Shown: piece by piece, positions 21,081 through 29,941 of the stretch
Layout: every line of letters begins with the position of its first letter
Numbering within the stretch: the stretch's first letter is position 1
Assembly (NCBI RefSeq): GCF_002632485.1
Contig: NZ_NIBU01000036.1
Location: 1-37,683, forward strand
Length of the DNA stretch: 37,683 nucleotides
Reading direction: 5' to 3'
Origin: Xenorhabdus innexi
Lineage (GTDB): Bacteria > Pseudomonadota > Gammaproteobacteria > Enterobacterales > Enterobacteriaceae
Made by a program: the position numbers and the translations under genes
Notes under the pieces: model-generated
The model's database searches: none
What the model was told of the DNA's origin: nothing
The model's input: only the letters and a program-made list of their open reading frames with translations

Positions 21081-24000
21081 ATGACAGAACCACGTTTCGT
21101 ACACTTACGTGTTCACAGCGATTATTCAATGATTGATGGCTTAGCCAAAACCGGCCTGCTGACAAAAAAAGTCGCCGGATTGGGGATGCCAGCTTTTGCA
21201 ATCACTGATTTTACCAACCTGTGTGGCCTTGTGAAATTTTATGGCAGTGCCCATAGCGTAGGAGTTAAACCCATTATCGGGGCTGATTTCTATATGGAAA
21301 GTGAGCAGTTGGGTGATGAGTATGCCCATCTGACCATTCTGGCCCGTAATAATGAGGGTTATCAGAACCTGACTTTACTGATTTCTGAGGCTTATCAGAA
21401 AGGCTATGGTGCAATTGGTCCGACTATCAGACAGGAATGGCTGGTTAAACACAAGGCAGGGTTGATATTGCTGTCAGGCGGGCGCATGGGTGATGTGGGC
21501 AAGTTTTTGCTACGTGGCAATCGCGTGTTAGTCGATCAATGTCTGGATTTTTATCAGGAACACTTTCCAGATAGCTACTATCTGGAACTGATTCGCACCG
21601 GGCGTCAGGATGAAGAATCCTACCTGCACGCTGCGGTTGAGCTGGCGACAGAAAAAAACCTGCCGGTCGTGGCGACTAATGATGTCTGTTTTCTGGAAAG
21701 TGATGATTTTGAAGCGCATGAAATCCGCGTAGCTATTCATGACGGCTATACACTTTCCGATCCCAAACGCCCGAAAAATTACAGTCCACAGCAGTATTTA
21801 CGCAGTGAACAGGAGATGTGTGAGCTTTTTTCTGACATCCCTGAGGCATTAGCAAATAGCGTAGAAATAGCAAAGCGATGTAATGTCACAATCCGTCTCG
21901 GCGAGTATTTTCTTCCTCAGTTTCCTACGGGAGATATGAGTACCGAAGATTTCCTGATTGAAAAATCTAAACAGGGTTTGGAAAAGCGTCTGGCGTTTCT
22001 CTACCCTGATCCGGAAGTTCGGGCGCAAAAGCGGCCGGAATACGATGATCGTCTGGATATAGAACTGAAAGTTATCAACCAGATGGGATTCCCCGGCTAC
22101 TTCCTGATCGTGATGGAGTTTATCCAGTGGTCGAAAGATAACGGTGTTCCCGTAGGGCCGGGGCGTGGCTCCGGTGCAGGCTCCCTCGTCGCTTATGCAT
22201 TAGAAATAACCGATCTCGATCCGCTGGAGTTTGACCTGCTGTTTGAACGTTTCCTTAACCCGGAACGTGTTTCTATGCCTGACTTTGATATCGATTTTTG
22301 TATGGAAAAACGTGATCAGGTGATTGATCACGTTGCTGATATATACGGGCGTGATGCAGTATCGCAGATCATTACTTTCGGTACGATGGCGGCAAAAGCG
22401 GTTATCCGCGATGTCGGGCGGGTACTCGGACACCCTTATGGCTTTGTTGACCGGATATCGAAGCTGGTTCCGCCTGATCCGGGTATGACACTGGAAAAGG
22501 CCTTTGCCGCAGAGCCTCAGTTACCTGAAATTTACGAAGCGGATGAAGAAGTCAAAGCGCTGATAGACATGGCGCGAAAATTGGAAGGGGTCACTCGTAA
22601 CGCAGGTAAACATGCTGGTGGTGTGGTCATCGCACCGACTAAGATTACCGATTTTGCGCCTATTTACTGCGATCCGGAAGGATTGAACCCGGTTACTCAG
22701 TTCGACAAAAATGATGTGGAATATGCCGGTCTGGTGAAGTTTGACTTTCTCGGCCTGAGAACCCTGACCATCATCAACTGGGCACTTGAGATGGTGAATG
22801 CCCGCCGCACCAGAAAAAATCTGGAGCCCATTGATATTACGGCAATCCCACTGGATGATCAGAAAAGTTTCGATATGCTGCAACGCTCCGAAACAACGGC
22901 TGTGTTCCAGCTTGAATCCCGTGGCATGAAGGATTTGATCAAGCGTCTTCGTCCTGACTGTTTTGAAGATATGATTGCATTGGTGGCATTGTTCCGTCCG
23001 GGGCCATTGCAATCAGGCATGGTAGATAACTTTATCGACCGTAAACATGGGCGGGAAGAACTTTCTTATCCGGATGTCGAATGGCAGCATGAATCCCTGA
23101 AACCTGTACTGGAGCCAACTTACGGCATCATCCTTTATCAGGAACAGGTCATGCAGATTGCACAGGTTCTGGCGGGTTATACGCTTGGTGGAGCAGATAT
23201 GCTTCGCCGTGCGATGGGTAAGAAAAAACCGGAGGAGATGGCAAAGCAGCGTTCAGTATTTGAAGAAGGAGCCATTAGTCAGGGCGTCAATGGCGAACTT
23301 GCGATGAAGATCTTCGATTTGGTGGAGAAATTCGCAGGTTATGGCTTCAATAAATCTCACTCTGCGGCTTACGCGCTGGTTTCTTATCAGACATTATGGT
23401 TAAAAGCGCATTATCCGGCAGAATTTATGGCGGCTGTAATGACAGCCGATATGGATAATACCGAGAAAGTCGTTGGTCTGGTGGATGAATGCTGGCGTAT
23501 GGGGCTGAAAGTCCTGCCACCTGATATTAATAGCGGGCTATACCATTTCCACGTCAATGACGAAGGCGAAATTGTTTATGGCATCGGTGCCATCAAAGGC
23601 GTTGGTGAAGGGCCGATTGAAGCCATTATCGAAGCTCGTCAGAAAGGCGGGCATTTTAAAGAGCTGTTCGACCTGTGTGCCCGAGTTGATACTAAAAAGC
23701 TGAACCGTCGTGTGATGGAGAAGCTGATTATGTCCGGATCATTCGACAGGCTGGGGCCACATCGTGCCGCTTTGATGTCTTCACTGGAGGATGCCCTGAA
23801 AGCTGCGGATCAACACGCTAAGGCTGAAGCCATCGGGCAGGCAGATATGTTCGGGGTGCTGGCTGAGGAGCCTGAACAGATTGAACGCTCCTATGCAAGT
23901 ACACCTAAATGGCCGGATCAAGTGGTATTGGATGGTGAACGTGAAACGCTGGGATTATATCTGACAGGTCATCCTATCACGGGTTATTTAAAAGAAATTG

Positions 24001-24563
24001 AACGATATACGAATGGATTACGTCTAAAAGATGTGAACCCAACCCCCCGTGGACAGGTGACAACTGTAGTCGGTCTGGTACTGGCATCCAAAATTGTGAC
24101 GACTAAACGCGGTAATCGTATTGGTATCTGCACGTTGGATGATCGTTCAGGGCGGCTGGAAATTATGCTGTTCACTGATGCACTGGAAAGATATCAGCAC
24201 TTGTTGGAACAGGACAAAATTTTAATCGCAACCGGACAAGTCAGCTTTGATGACTTTAGCGGTGGGCTTAAAATGACAGCCCGGGAATTAATGGATATTA
24301 GTGAGGCGCGGGAAAAATTTGCACGCGGGCTTGCTATCTCGTTATCAGACAGGCAAATTGATGAGCAATTATTGAACCGTCTCCGTGGCGCACTGGAGCC
24401 ACATCGTTCAGGTACGATACCGGTTCATCTTTATTACCAGCGGGTAGATGCTCGTGCCCGTTTACGATTCGGGGCAACATGGCGGGTAACTCCAACGGAT
24501 ACCCTTTTGACAGATCTGCGAACTCTGCTGGGTAGCGAGCAGGTAGAATTAGAATTTGACTAA
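21081..24563 (+). CDS. dnaE: DNA polymerase III alpha subunit
   Basis: DnaE is the replicative polymerase. The protein is 1160 residues, identical in length to E. coli. Domains in order: PHP (about 1-270, starting [14 protein letters not shown]), palm with the catalytic Asp401 and Asp403 in PDFDIDF (codons at 22281 and 22287), fingers, a beta-clamp-binding QADMFGV near residue 920, an OB fold (about 990-1075) and the C-terminal tau-binding domain. No truncation or frameshift was seen. Confidence 0.99.
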   Translation: MTEPRFVHLRVHSDYSMIDGLAKTGLLTKKVAGLGMPAFAITDFTNLCGLVKFYGSAHSVGVKPIIGADFYMESEQLGDEYAHLTILARNNEGYQNLTLLISEAYQKGYGAIGPTIRQEWLVKHKAGLILLSGGRMGDVGKFLLRGNRVLVDQCLDFYQEHFPDSYYLELIRTGRQDEESYLHAAVELATEKNLPVVATNDVCFLESDDFEAHEIRVAIHDGYTLSDPKRPKNYSPQQYLRSEQEMCELFSDIPEALANSVEIAKRCNVTIRLGEYFLPQFPTGDMSTEDFLIEKSKQGLEKRLAFLYPDPEVRAQKRPEYDDRLDIELKVINQMGFPGYFLIVMEFIQWSKDNGVPVGPGRGSGAGSLVAYALEITDLDPLEFDLLFERFLNPERVSMPDFDIDFCMEKRDQVIDHVADIYGRDAVSQIITFGTMAAKAVIRDVGRVLGHPYGFVDRISKLVPPDPGMTLEKAFAAEPQLPEIYEADEEVKALIDMARKLEGVTRNAGKHAGGVVIAPTKITDFAPIYCDPEGLNPVTQFDKNDVEYAGLVKFDFLGLRTLTIINWALEMVNARRTRKNLEPIDITAIPLDDQKSFDMLQRSETTAVFQLESRGMKDLIKRLRPDCFEDMIALVALFRPGPLQSGMVDNFIDRKHGREELSYPDVEWQHESLKPVLEPTYGIILYQEQVMQIAQVLAGYTLGGADMLRRAMGKKKPEEMAKQRSVFEEGAISQGVNGELAMKIFDLVEKFAGYGFNKSHSAAYALVSYQTLWLKAHYPAEFMAAVMTADMDNTEKVVGLVDECWRMGLKVLPPDINSGLYHFHVNDEGEIVYGIGAIKGVGEGPIEAIIEARQKGGHFKELFDLCARVDTKKLNRRVMEKLIMSGSFDRLGPHRAALMSSLEDALKAADQHAKAEAIGQADMFGVLAEEPEQIERSYASTPKWPDQVVLDGERETLGLYLTGHPITGYLKEIERYTNGLRLKDVNPTPRGQVTTVVGLVLASKIVTTKRGNRIGICTLDDRSGRLEIMLFTDALERYQHLLEQDKILIATGQVSFDDFSGGLKMTARELMDISEAREKFARGLAISLSDRQIDEQLLNRLRGALEPHRSGTIPVHLYYQRVDARARLRFGATWRVTPTDTLLTDLRTLLGSEQVELEFD

Positions 24564-24575
24564 AATAGGAACGTT

Positions 24576-25535
24576 ATGAGTCTGAATTTTCTGGATTTTG
24601 AACAGCCGATTGCTGAGTTGGAAGCGAAAATTGATTCGCTCACTGCGGTTAGCCGTCAAGATGAAAAGCTAGATATCAATCTGGATGAAGAAGTCCAGCG
24701 TCTGCGGGAGAAAAGTGTTGAGCTGACCCGCAAGATATTCTCGGATTTAGGTGCATGGCAGATTTCCCAACTGTCACGTCATCCTCTCCGTCCCTATACG
24801 CTGGATTATATTCAGCGCATTTTCACTGACTTCGAAGAGCTGGCGGGTGATCGTGCTTATGCTGATGACAAAGCCATTATTGGTGGTCTGGCTCGTATTG
24901 ACGGTCGCCCGGTGATGGTTATCGGGAACCAGAAAGGCCGTGAAACAAAAGAAAAAATCCGTCGTAACTTTGGCATGCCATCGCCGGAAGGCTATCGCAA
25001 GGCTTTACGGTTAATGGGACTGGCTGAACGTTTCAAACTGCCTATTCTTACTTTTATTGATACTCCGGGCGCATATCCCGGTGTGGGTGCTGAGGAGCGT
25101 GGTCAGTCGGAAGCTATCGCCCGTAACCTGCGCGAAATGTCCCGCCTCTCTGTGCCGGTTATTTGTACTGTTATCGGTGAAGGTGGCTCCGGCGGTGCGC
25201 TGGCGCTGAGTGTTGGTGATAAAGTGAATATGCTGCAATACAGTACGTTTTCTACCATTTCTCCAGAAGGTTGTGCTTCCATTTTATGGAAAAGTGCAGA
25301 AAAAGCACCTTTGGCAGCGGAAGCGATGGCAAATACTGCCCCACGCTTAAAAGAATTGAAACTGATCGATACAGTTATTTCTGAGCCATTGGGTGGAGCA
25401 CATCGCAACTATGATGTAATGGCCGAATCACTGAAAGCACATCTGCTGGCTGATCTTGATGAGCTGAGTGAACTGAATAGTGAAGAGCTGGTTGACCGTC
25501 GTTATGAACGCTTAATGCAGTATGGCTACTGCTGA
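24576..25535 (+). CDS. accA: Acetyl-CoA carboxylase carboxyltransferase subunit alpha
   Basis: AccA and AccD form the carboxyltransferase that moves CO2 from biotin to acetyl-CoA, giving malonyl-CoA for fatty-acid synthesis. The product is 319 residues, as in E. coli, and starts [19 protein letters not shown]. The crotonase-like core includes the [11 protein letters not shown] and EGGSGGALA segments that form the oxyanion and CoA sites. It follows dnaE by 12 bp and is the last gene of this run, ending before two ERIC elements and a terminator. Confidence 0.98.
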   Translation: MSLNFLDFEQPIAELEAKIDSLTAVSRQDEKLDINLDEEVQRLREKSVELTRKIFSDLGAWQISQLSRHPLRPYTLDYIQRIFTDFEELAGDRAYADDKAIIGGLARIDGRPVMVIGNQKGRETKEKIRRNFGMPSPEGYRKALRLMGLAERFKLPILTFIDTPGAYPGVGAEERGQSEAIARNLREMSRLSVPVICTVIGEGGSGGALALSVGDKVNMLQYSTFSTISPEGCASILWKSAEKAPLAAEAMANTAPRLKELKLIDTVISEPLGGAHRNYDVMAESLKAHLLADLDELSELNSEELVDRRYERLMQYGYC

Positions 25536-25566
25536 TACTGTTATTGAGTACCATTACTGACATACA

Positions 25567-25693
25567 TATACCCTATGGATTTCAAGATGCGTCGCGGCAG
25601 CAAGGGAATGAATCCCCGGAAACATAGATAACTATGTGACTGGGGGGAATGAGTGTAGCCCAACAAGAGGCAACTTGAAAGACGACGGGTACA
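25567..25693 (+). repeat. ERIC element, copy C (127 bp)
   Basis: This copy is exactly 127 bp, the canonical ERIC length, from TATACCC to GGGTACA. It contains the core palindrome CATAGATAACTATG with flanking AATCCCC and GTGACTGGGG, the region used for ERIC primers. It begins about 30 bp after the accA stop. Confidence 0.93.
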
Positions 25694-25711
25694 GAGTAAA
25701 TCATTCTGTTG

Positions 25712-25760
25712 CAGGTGGAAGTATTGAAGAATAACTCTTCACTATTTCCGCCTGTTTTAT
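25712..25760 (+). terminator. Terminator of the accA operon
   Basis: CAGGTGGAA (25712-25720) pairs with TTCCGCCTG (25746-25754), with one G-U pair, around an inner GAAG/CTTC stem, then TTTTATT. It lies between ERIC copies C and D. Confidence 0.75.
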
Positions 25761-25786
25761 TGAGTATCATAAAAAATCAGTAAAAC

Positions 25787-25939
25787 TATACACAATAGAT
25801 TTCAAATTGCATCTCGGCGGCAAGGGAGTAAACCACGGGAGCATAGATAACTATGTGACCGGAGTGACCGGAGTGACCGGAGTGACCGGGGTGAGCGAGT
25901 GCAGCCAACAAAGAGGCAGCTTGAAAGATGAAGTGTATA
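25787..25939 (+). repeat. ERIC element, copy D (153 bp, expanded)
   Basis: The ends are a perfect 7-bp inverted repeat, TATACAC and GTGTATA. Both differ from copy A's TATACCC/GGGTATA at paired positions, so the base pair is kept. The core CATAGATAACTATG is intact. The element is 26 bp longer than copy C because of extra 9-bp units in the right inner arm. It ends 54 bp before the EamA start codon and may be in its leader. Confidence 0.92.
25855..25890 (+). repeat. 9-bp tandem repeat inside ERIC copy D
   Basis: Four consecutive units, GTGACCGGA three times then GTGACCGGG, occupy 36 bp, where other ERICs have a single GTGACTGGG followed by the related GTGAGCGAG. Three extra units (27 bp) account for the size difference. 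Read on the minus strand the repeats give a Gly-His-Ser pattern that creates a spurious open frame. Confidence 0.92.
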
Positions 25940-25993
25940 TATTCAATAGATTTAAAGGTGTAACGTTTAAAAAATAACAAACCGGGTTTTTCT

Positions 25994-26911
25994 ATGGCCA
26001 AATATAAATTTATTATTTATGCGTTTTCCTGTGTGTTTATCTGGAGTTTTATCCCTTCTATATCGCGTTTTGGGCAGAAAGAGATGGACCATTTCCAGTT
26101 TTTATTCTGGTCAAATGTGCTATCCGTGTTGGCTGTTTTTGTGGTTGCAGTCATGATGGGAAGAAACTGGAAACAGCTTTTATTTGTTCCCTTTCCTGTC
26201 ATGATTAAGGTCTTCGTATTAGGTGCGCTGGACTGTTTTTTCTACCTGCTGCTTTATTATGGTTACTCCATCGAAAACGGTGTTGCTGTTCTGGTGATTC
26301 AATATAGCTGGCCGTTGATGATAATCGGGTTATCCTTTTTCCTGTTTAAAGAAAAGTTATCCATTAAACAGATGATAGGCATGGCAATTGGGTTTATTGC
26401 CGTTGTGATCACTTTTACTCAGGGAAATATTACCCAAATTTCCGTGCAGCATCCGCAAGCCCTTTTACTGGTATTCAGCGGAGCATTCTGCTTTGCTTTG
26501 CTGTCTGTTTTATCAAAGCATTTTGCCATTGATCCTTATATCAGCACATTTTGGGTTTTCGCTAATTCAACCTTAGTTTCTCTCATCTTTTTACTGGCAT
26601 TCAGCAAATTCAACTGGCCTGTGGGAGACTCACTGATGCCTACCTTGCTGAATGGCATCATATTAAATGGCATATCCTATATTATCTGGTTCAAGGCCAT
26701 GAACAGCCCCGATTCACCGAAAATAGCGTCCATATTATTTTTATCACCGATATTGTCGATGATGTGGCTGATTTTGTTCTTTGGTGATGAATTTATTCCG
26801 GCCTATGTGGTGGGATTAGGGCTTGTCATCATATCCGGCATACTTTGCATCAGCGCAAAGAATAACGCGGATACACAAAATAAACTGCCGGACGATTTTA
26901 TTGAGGATTGA
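25994..26911 (+). CDS. EamA-family (DMT superfamily) membrane transporter
   Basis: The 305-residue protein is strongly hydrophobic, with about ten membrane helices, arranged as two EamA repeats (roughly 8-140 and 150-290). The first repeat ends in the VVITFTQGN region and the second begins near ALLLVFSGAFCFALLS. The family includes exporters of amino acids and other small metabolites, often aromatic or threonine-like; the substrate here cannot be told from sequence. The ribosome-binding site is weak. It occupies the place where E. coli carries ldcC, downstream of accA, and lies directly behind ERIC copy D, so it looks like accessory content. tilS starts 32 bp after its stop and may be cotranscribed. 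Confidence 0.85.
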   Translation: MAKYKFIIYAFSCVFIWSFIPSISRFGQKEMDHFQFLFWSNVLSVLAVFVVAVMMGRNWKQLLFVPFPVMIKVFVLGALDCFFYLLLYYGYSIENGVAVLVIQYSWPLMIIGLSFFLFKEKLSIKQMIGMAIGFIAVVITFTQGNITQISVQHPQALLLVFSGAFCFALLSVLSKHFAIDPYISTFWVFANSTLVSLIFLLAFSKFNWPVGDSLMPTLLNGIILNGISYIIWFKAMNSPDSPKIASILFLSPILSMMWLILFFGDEFIPAYVVGLGLVIISGILCISAKNNADTQNKLPDDFIED

Positions 26912-26943
26912 GATCCCGAGGCGAAAAAAGAGTTTAATCCATA

Positions 26944-28302
26944 ATGAATAAGAAAGATGAGTCTCTGATGCTGACATTAGCTGATCAGATAGGGGCACAT
27001 AAAAAAATTTTAGTCGGGTTCAGCGGTGGATTAGATTCCACCGTTCTGCTGCATTTACTGGTTCGCCTGCGCCAGCAATTTTCGGGCTCCTGTGGTGGTG
27101 AACAGAATTCAGTCACATTAAGGGCAATGCATATTCATCATGGCTTAAACGTAAAAGCAGATGAATGGGTTGCTCACTGTCGCCAGATTTGTGCAGACTG
27201 GCAGGTTGATTTTCGGGTTGAAAACGTGATTCTGGATAGTCGTAAAAAAGGCATTGAAGCCGCCGCCCGTGACGCCCGTTATCAGGCTTTTAAACATGAA
27301 TTGCAGCAGGGTGAAGTTCTGCTGACAGCACAACATCTTGACGATCAGGCGGAAACATTTCTGCTGGCACTAAAAAGGGGCAGTGGCCCTGCTGGGTTGT
27401 CTTCCATGCCTTCCAGTATGTCATTTTCCGGGACGACATTAATTCGCCCGTTATTGAATATCAGCCGTGCAGAATTAGAATGCTACGCTCAGGTACACGG
27501 ATTGAAATGGATTGAAGATGATAGTAATCAGGATGATCGTTATGACCGCAACTTTCTTCGTTTGAATGTTATGCCGTTACTCAATCAGCGTTGGCCACAT
27601 TTTTCACAGGCCGTTTCCCGTAGTGCTGATTTGTGTGGAGAGCAGGAGCAATTGTTGGATGAGTTGCTGGAAGAATTGTTAAATGCACTGATAACGTCGG
27701 AAGGAGCAATGGCTATCTCTCCTCTGGCAACGTTTTCTGAGGCGAAACGAAATGCACTATTGCGCCGATGGCTTAATCGGTATGGCGTCAAAATGCCAGC
27801 ACGTGAACAACTCCAGCGTATCTGGTCAGAAGTCGCACTTGCCCGGCGGGATGCAGAGCCTCGTTTCCGGTTAGGGCTGCTTGATATTCGTCGTTATCGG
27901 CAGCAATTATGGTTGGTTCCTCAGCACCAGCCCCTTACTGGTGTGGTGATTGAATGGGATACAGAGAATGAACTGCAATTACCGGATGGATTGGGGGTGC
28001 TTCTCCTTTCTGAAGATAAGGGAGCAGAAAGGGACGCTGTTAATATCAGAGCACCGAGAGATAACGAACAGGTGACTATCCGCTTTGGGATTCAGGCGAA
28101 TATCAGCATAGTAGGGCGACAGCACTCCCGCCATAGTAAAAAATTGTGGCAGGAGTTTGGTGTCGCTCCCTGGCTCAGGGAAAGAACACCGTTGCTCTAC
28201 TACGATGATAAACTGATTGCAGCACTGAGTGTTTTTGTGACGAAAGAAGGGCAGTGTCTGGCTGATGATCGGCAATGTTCGGTTCTGTGGCAGAAATTTT
28301 GA
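26944..28302 (+). CDS. tilS: tRNA(Ile)-lysidine synthetase
   Basis: TilS puts lysine on C34 of the CAU-anticodon tRNA-Ile, changing its reading from AUG to AUA. The protein is 452 residues (E. coli 432). The PP-loop ATP motif SGGLDS is at residues 27-32, the HHGL segment follows near residue 60, and the C-terminal half carries the TilS-specific domains ending in a SVLWQKF-type tail. The first ATG (26944) is used; a Met at codon 9 would give a start nearer the E. coli length. The RNWI-type stretch WIEDDSNQDDRYDRNF that binds tRNA is intact. Confidence 0.95.
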   Translation: MNKKDESLMLTLADQIGAHKKILVGFSGGLDSTVLLHLLVRLRQQFSGSCGGEQNSVTLRAMHIHHGLNVKADEWVAHCRQICADWQVDFRVENVILDSRKKGIEAAARDARYQAFKHELQQGEVLLTAQHLDDQAETFLLALKRGSGPAGLSSMPSSMSFSGTTLIRPLLNISRAELECYAQVHGLKWIEDDSNQDDRYDRNFLRLNVMPLLNQRWPHFSQAVSRSADLCGEQEQLLDELLEELLNALITSEGAMAISPLATFSEAKRNALLRRWLNRYGVKMPAREQLQRIWSEVALARRDAEPRFRLGLLDIRRYRQQLWLVPQHQPLTGVVIEWDTENELQLPDGLGVLLLSEDKGAERDAVNIRAPRDNEQVTIRFGIQANISIVGRQHSRHSKKLWQEFGVAPWLRERTPLLYYDDKLIAALSVFVTKEGQCLADDRQCSVLWQKF

Positions 28303-28352
28303 CTGCATATTTTAGCGATTCAGCGATAAAATTTTGGATGATGGTGCGGGTA

Positions 28353-28386
28353 GGTTACATCAGTGATGATGTAATCTTTTATTATT
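28353..28386 (+). terminator. Terminator after tilS
   Basis: GGTTACATCA (28353-28362) pairs with TGATGTAATC (28367-28376), with one G-U pair and a GTGA loop, followed by TTTTATTATTT. It ends the tilS transcript and marks the start of the AT-rich island. Confidence 0.8.
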
Positions 28387-28790
28387 TAGTAAGTTAATAT
28401 TCTCTAGTCAAGAAATGATCAAATAAATACTATTTATACTTGAAAGTATGAATCTATGTACTAAATTTTAAAGTGTAGGATAATTCTTAATGAGAAATCT
28501 TGCTTGTTAACTTAGTTAATATAAATAAAATCTCTCATGGAGATTCAAAATGTTATTTCTCAAATAATTCTGGTGTGCCCCTATTATTTTTAGAATGATG
28601 TATTGATTTATAAATGAGTAATTAAAAATAAATTGATACATTACATTTATCTTGCGATTAATCTTTCTTTATCTTTAGTATGGAATGTAAATGTATTCTA
28701 ACTAATAATCATATGATTTTAAAATCTGTCCACAGCAGCTCGTAGTGGAGTTATTTATCATAGCCATTTAAAAATAAAAAAGGTTTTGTT
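28387..28790 (+). other. AT-rich intergenic region before the secreted-protein gene
   Basis: About 400 bp with no credible open frame on either strand. It is clearly more AT-rich than the housekeeping genes around it. A possible promoter is TTGCGA (28652-28657) with TAGTAT (28676-28681) at 18 bp, upstream of the gene at 28791; a small hairpin is formed by AATCTC (28529-28534) and GAGATT (28540-28545). AT-rich flanks of this kind are typical of H-NS-bound, horizontally acquired DNA in enterics, which is inference. Confidence 0.5.
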
Positions 28791-29264
28791 ATGAAGAAAT
28801 ATAGATATTTAGCATTAGTATTTATTGCACTGATTTATTCTATTTCAGCTAATGCTGGAAATAATGTAGAAAATAACGGTGTGTCCGCTAAGAAATCTGA
28901 TCCTGTTCATCAACCAAAAGGTAGCAATCTTGCTGCGAAACCTGGGATCAGTTTGATGTTAGAGTGTGGACGTGGTTATGTGGTTGGTGTATGGTCAAAT
29001 GCTAATCAGTGGAATCAGTGGGCAGTGTGGTTGTCACCAGATGGACGTTGGAGTGGAGGGAAGGCCAAAATATATTGGGAGTATAGTCAATTAAGTACTG
29101 ACTATGATAGCGGAAAGAATGCTTATGCAACTATTCTGGCTGCTCAGGCTAGTGGGCAGATGGTGGCACTCTATGATGATGACTATGGATCTCGATGTAA
29201 TACATGGGGTTCAGATTCGTATAAAGGACCACAATTCAATTCAGTGAAAATCTGGTTTCCATAA
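28791..29264 (+). CDS. Small secreted Trp-rich protein of unknown function
   Basis: I do not recognise this 157-residue protein as a named family. It has a clear signal peptide (MKKYRYLALVFIALIYSISANA, cleavage after Ala22), a Lys/Pro/Ser-rich linker (about 23-52), then a compact domain. The mature part has just two cysteines, Cys59 and Cys136, which could form one disulfide, and eight tryptophans. A Tyr/Ala-rich helix, NAYATILAAQASGQMVALY (110-128), followed by a Cys-containing turn and a final strand recalls, loosely, small secreted beta-barrel proteins such as toxin B-subunit-like folds, but this is only a shape resemblance. The gene is isolated, AT-rich and bounded by terminators. Its start has a weak AAAGG ribosome-binding site. 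Confidence 0.8.
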   Translation: MKKYRYLALVFIALIYSISANAGNNVENNGVSAKKSDPVHQPKGSNLAAKPGISLMLECGRGYVVGVWSNANQWNQWAVWLSPDGRWSGGKAKIYWEYSQLSTDYDSGKNAYATILAAQASGQMVALYDDDYGSRCNTWGSDSYKGPQFNSVKIWFP

Positions 29265-29286
29265 CAATGAAAAGAGTATATTCCTC

Positions 29287-29326
29287 AATAACAAAAGTCC
29301 TCAATTAAACGAGGACTTTTGTTATT
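29287..29326. terminator. Bidirectional terminator between the secreted-protein gene and rof
   Basis: A perfect 16-bp stem (29287-29302 with 29311-29326) and an 8-nt loop, with an A-rich 5' and T-rich 3' arm on each strand. It can end both the plus-strand gene at 28791 and the minus-strand rof transcript. Confidence 0.9.
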
Positions 29327-29368
29327 AAATAATCCTTTGTTGTGTAGTAAACGAGTTAACCACGTTAT

Positions 29369-29635
29369 TTACAATGCAGAATGTTCAACAACAATCGTGC
29401 CAATTTCTGGATTACTGAAACTGATAATGTGATCCAATCTTAATTCACGGGTTTCTTCATTTGATTCAACGATAATATATTCGACTTTTTTTCTCAAAAT
29501 CAGCTGAGCCGCTTTCCCTTCAAAAATCTCACCACCCCGCAGCTGGATGTGTAAGTGAAGCTGATGCTGGCAAGCTAGCTCAAGGCTCTCGTAATCATCA
29601 CAGTTTATGGGTTGATATTCAGTATCTATAGACAT
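29369..29635 (-). CDS. rof: Rho-binding antiterminator Rof
   Basis: Rof (YaeO) binds the Rho N-terminal domain and lowers Rho-dependent termination. The 88-residue protein aligns with E. coli Rof over the conserved start (YQPINCDDYESLELACQH) and C-terminal part (ETRELRLDHI, then EIGTIVV). It is an Sm-like beta-fold acting in the cytosol. In E. coli rof overlaps the upstream gene yaeP; no yaeP-like frame is found upstream here. A GGCGG/CCGCC hairpin at 29658-29675 lies in the leader. Confidence 0.93.
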   Translation of the reverse strand: MSIDTEYQPINCDDYESLELACQHQLHLHIQLRGGEIFEGKAAQLILRKKVEYIIVESNEETRELRLDHIISFSNPEIGTIVVEHSAL

Positions 29636-29657
29636 ATTCGCTCACCACTGTGTTAGT

Positions 29658-29675
29658 GGCGGTTATTGTGCCGCC
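29658..29675 (-). other. Hairpin in the rof leader
   Basis: GGCGG (29658-29662) and CCGCC (29671-29675) can pair with an 8-nt loop, 23 bp upstream of the rof start. An alternative stem, CCACT (29645-29649) with AGTGG (29655-29659), overlaps it, so the two cannot form together. Role unknown. Confidence 0.35.
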
Positions 29676-29716
29676 CGCGATTGACCAAACTCAGATGTAA
29701 AAAAATGCTAACTACG

Positions 29717-29725
29717 ACTATAGCA
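29717..29725 (-). promoter_or_regulatory. Candidate extended -10 of the rof promoter
   Basis: On the minus strand the sequence reads TGCTATAGT, an extended -10 box, about 80 bp upstream of the rof start. No good -35 was found at the usual distance, which extended -10 promoters tolerate. The rest of the rof-nlpE gap (29636-29941) has no gene: one short open frame at 29718-29909 on the minus strand has no support. Confidence 0.45.
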
Positions 29726-29866
29726 CAGTAAGTTTTTCCTGATGACTGTGACTGTATAAGTTTGTTGAGTAACATGAAAAAGCCAATAGGCTAAATTTCA
29801 ACCTCATTATTAAACAACAAAATTGCGTCATATTAGCGGGATTTTTACCGTGCATTTTAAGATACG

Positions 29867-29881
29867 GTAAAGTAATGTCAA
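29867..29881 (+). promoter_or_regulatory. Candidate CpxR box upstream of nlpE
   Basis: GTAAA-GTAAT-GTCAA matches the CpxR consensus GTAAA-N5-GTAAA in 9 of 10 fixed positions. It lies 60-75 bp upstream of the nlpE start. NlpE activates the Cpx pathway, so a Cpx site here would form a feedback loop; that is inference. Confidence 0.4.
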
Positions 29882-29941
29882 AGCTGTTCATGTCTGATAT
29901 GTAACTCATGTTAAAACTGGAGCTTCAGCTACATTTATTGG

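Noticed and set aside
22614-22621. Chi octamer GCTGGTGG in dnaE
   Set aside because: A single chance occurrence inside coding sequence; nothing links it to a local function.
25786-26001. Minus-strand open frame with Gly-His-Ser repeats
   Set aside because: Produced by the 9-bp tandem repeat in ERIC copy D; no start support.
29718-29909. 63-codon frame that might be a yaeP-like gene
   Set aside because: No resemblance to YaeP, no ribosome-binding site, and it covers the candidate rof promoter and CpxR box.
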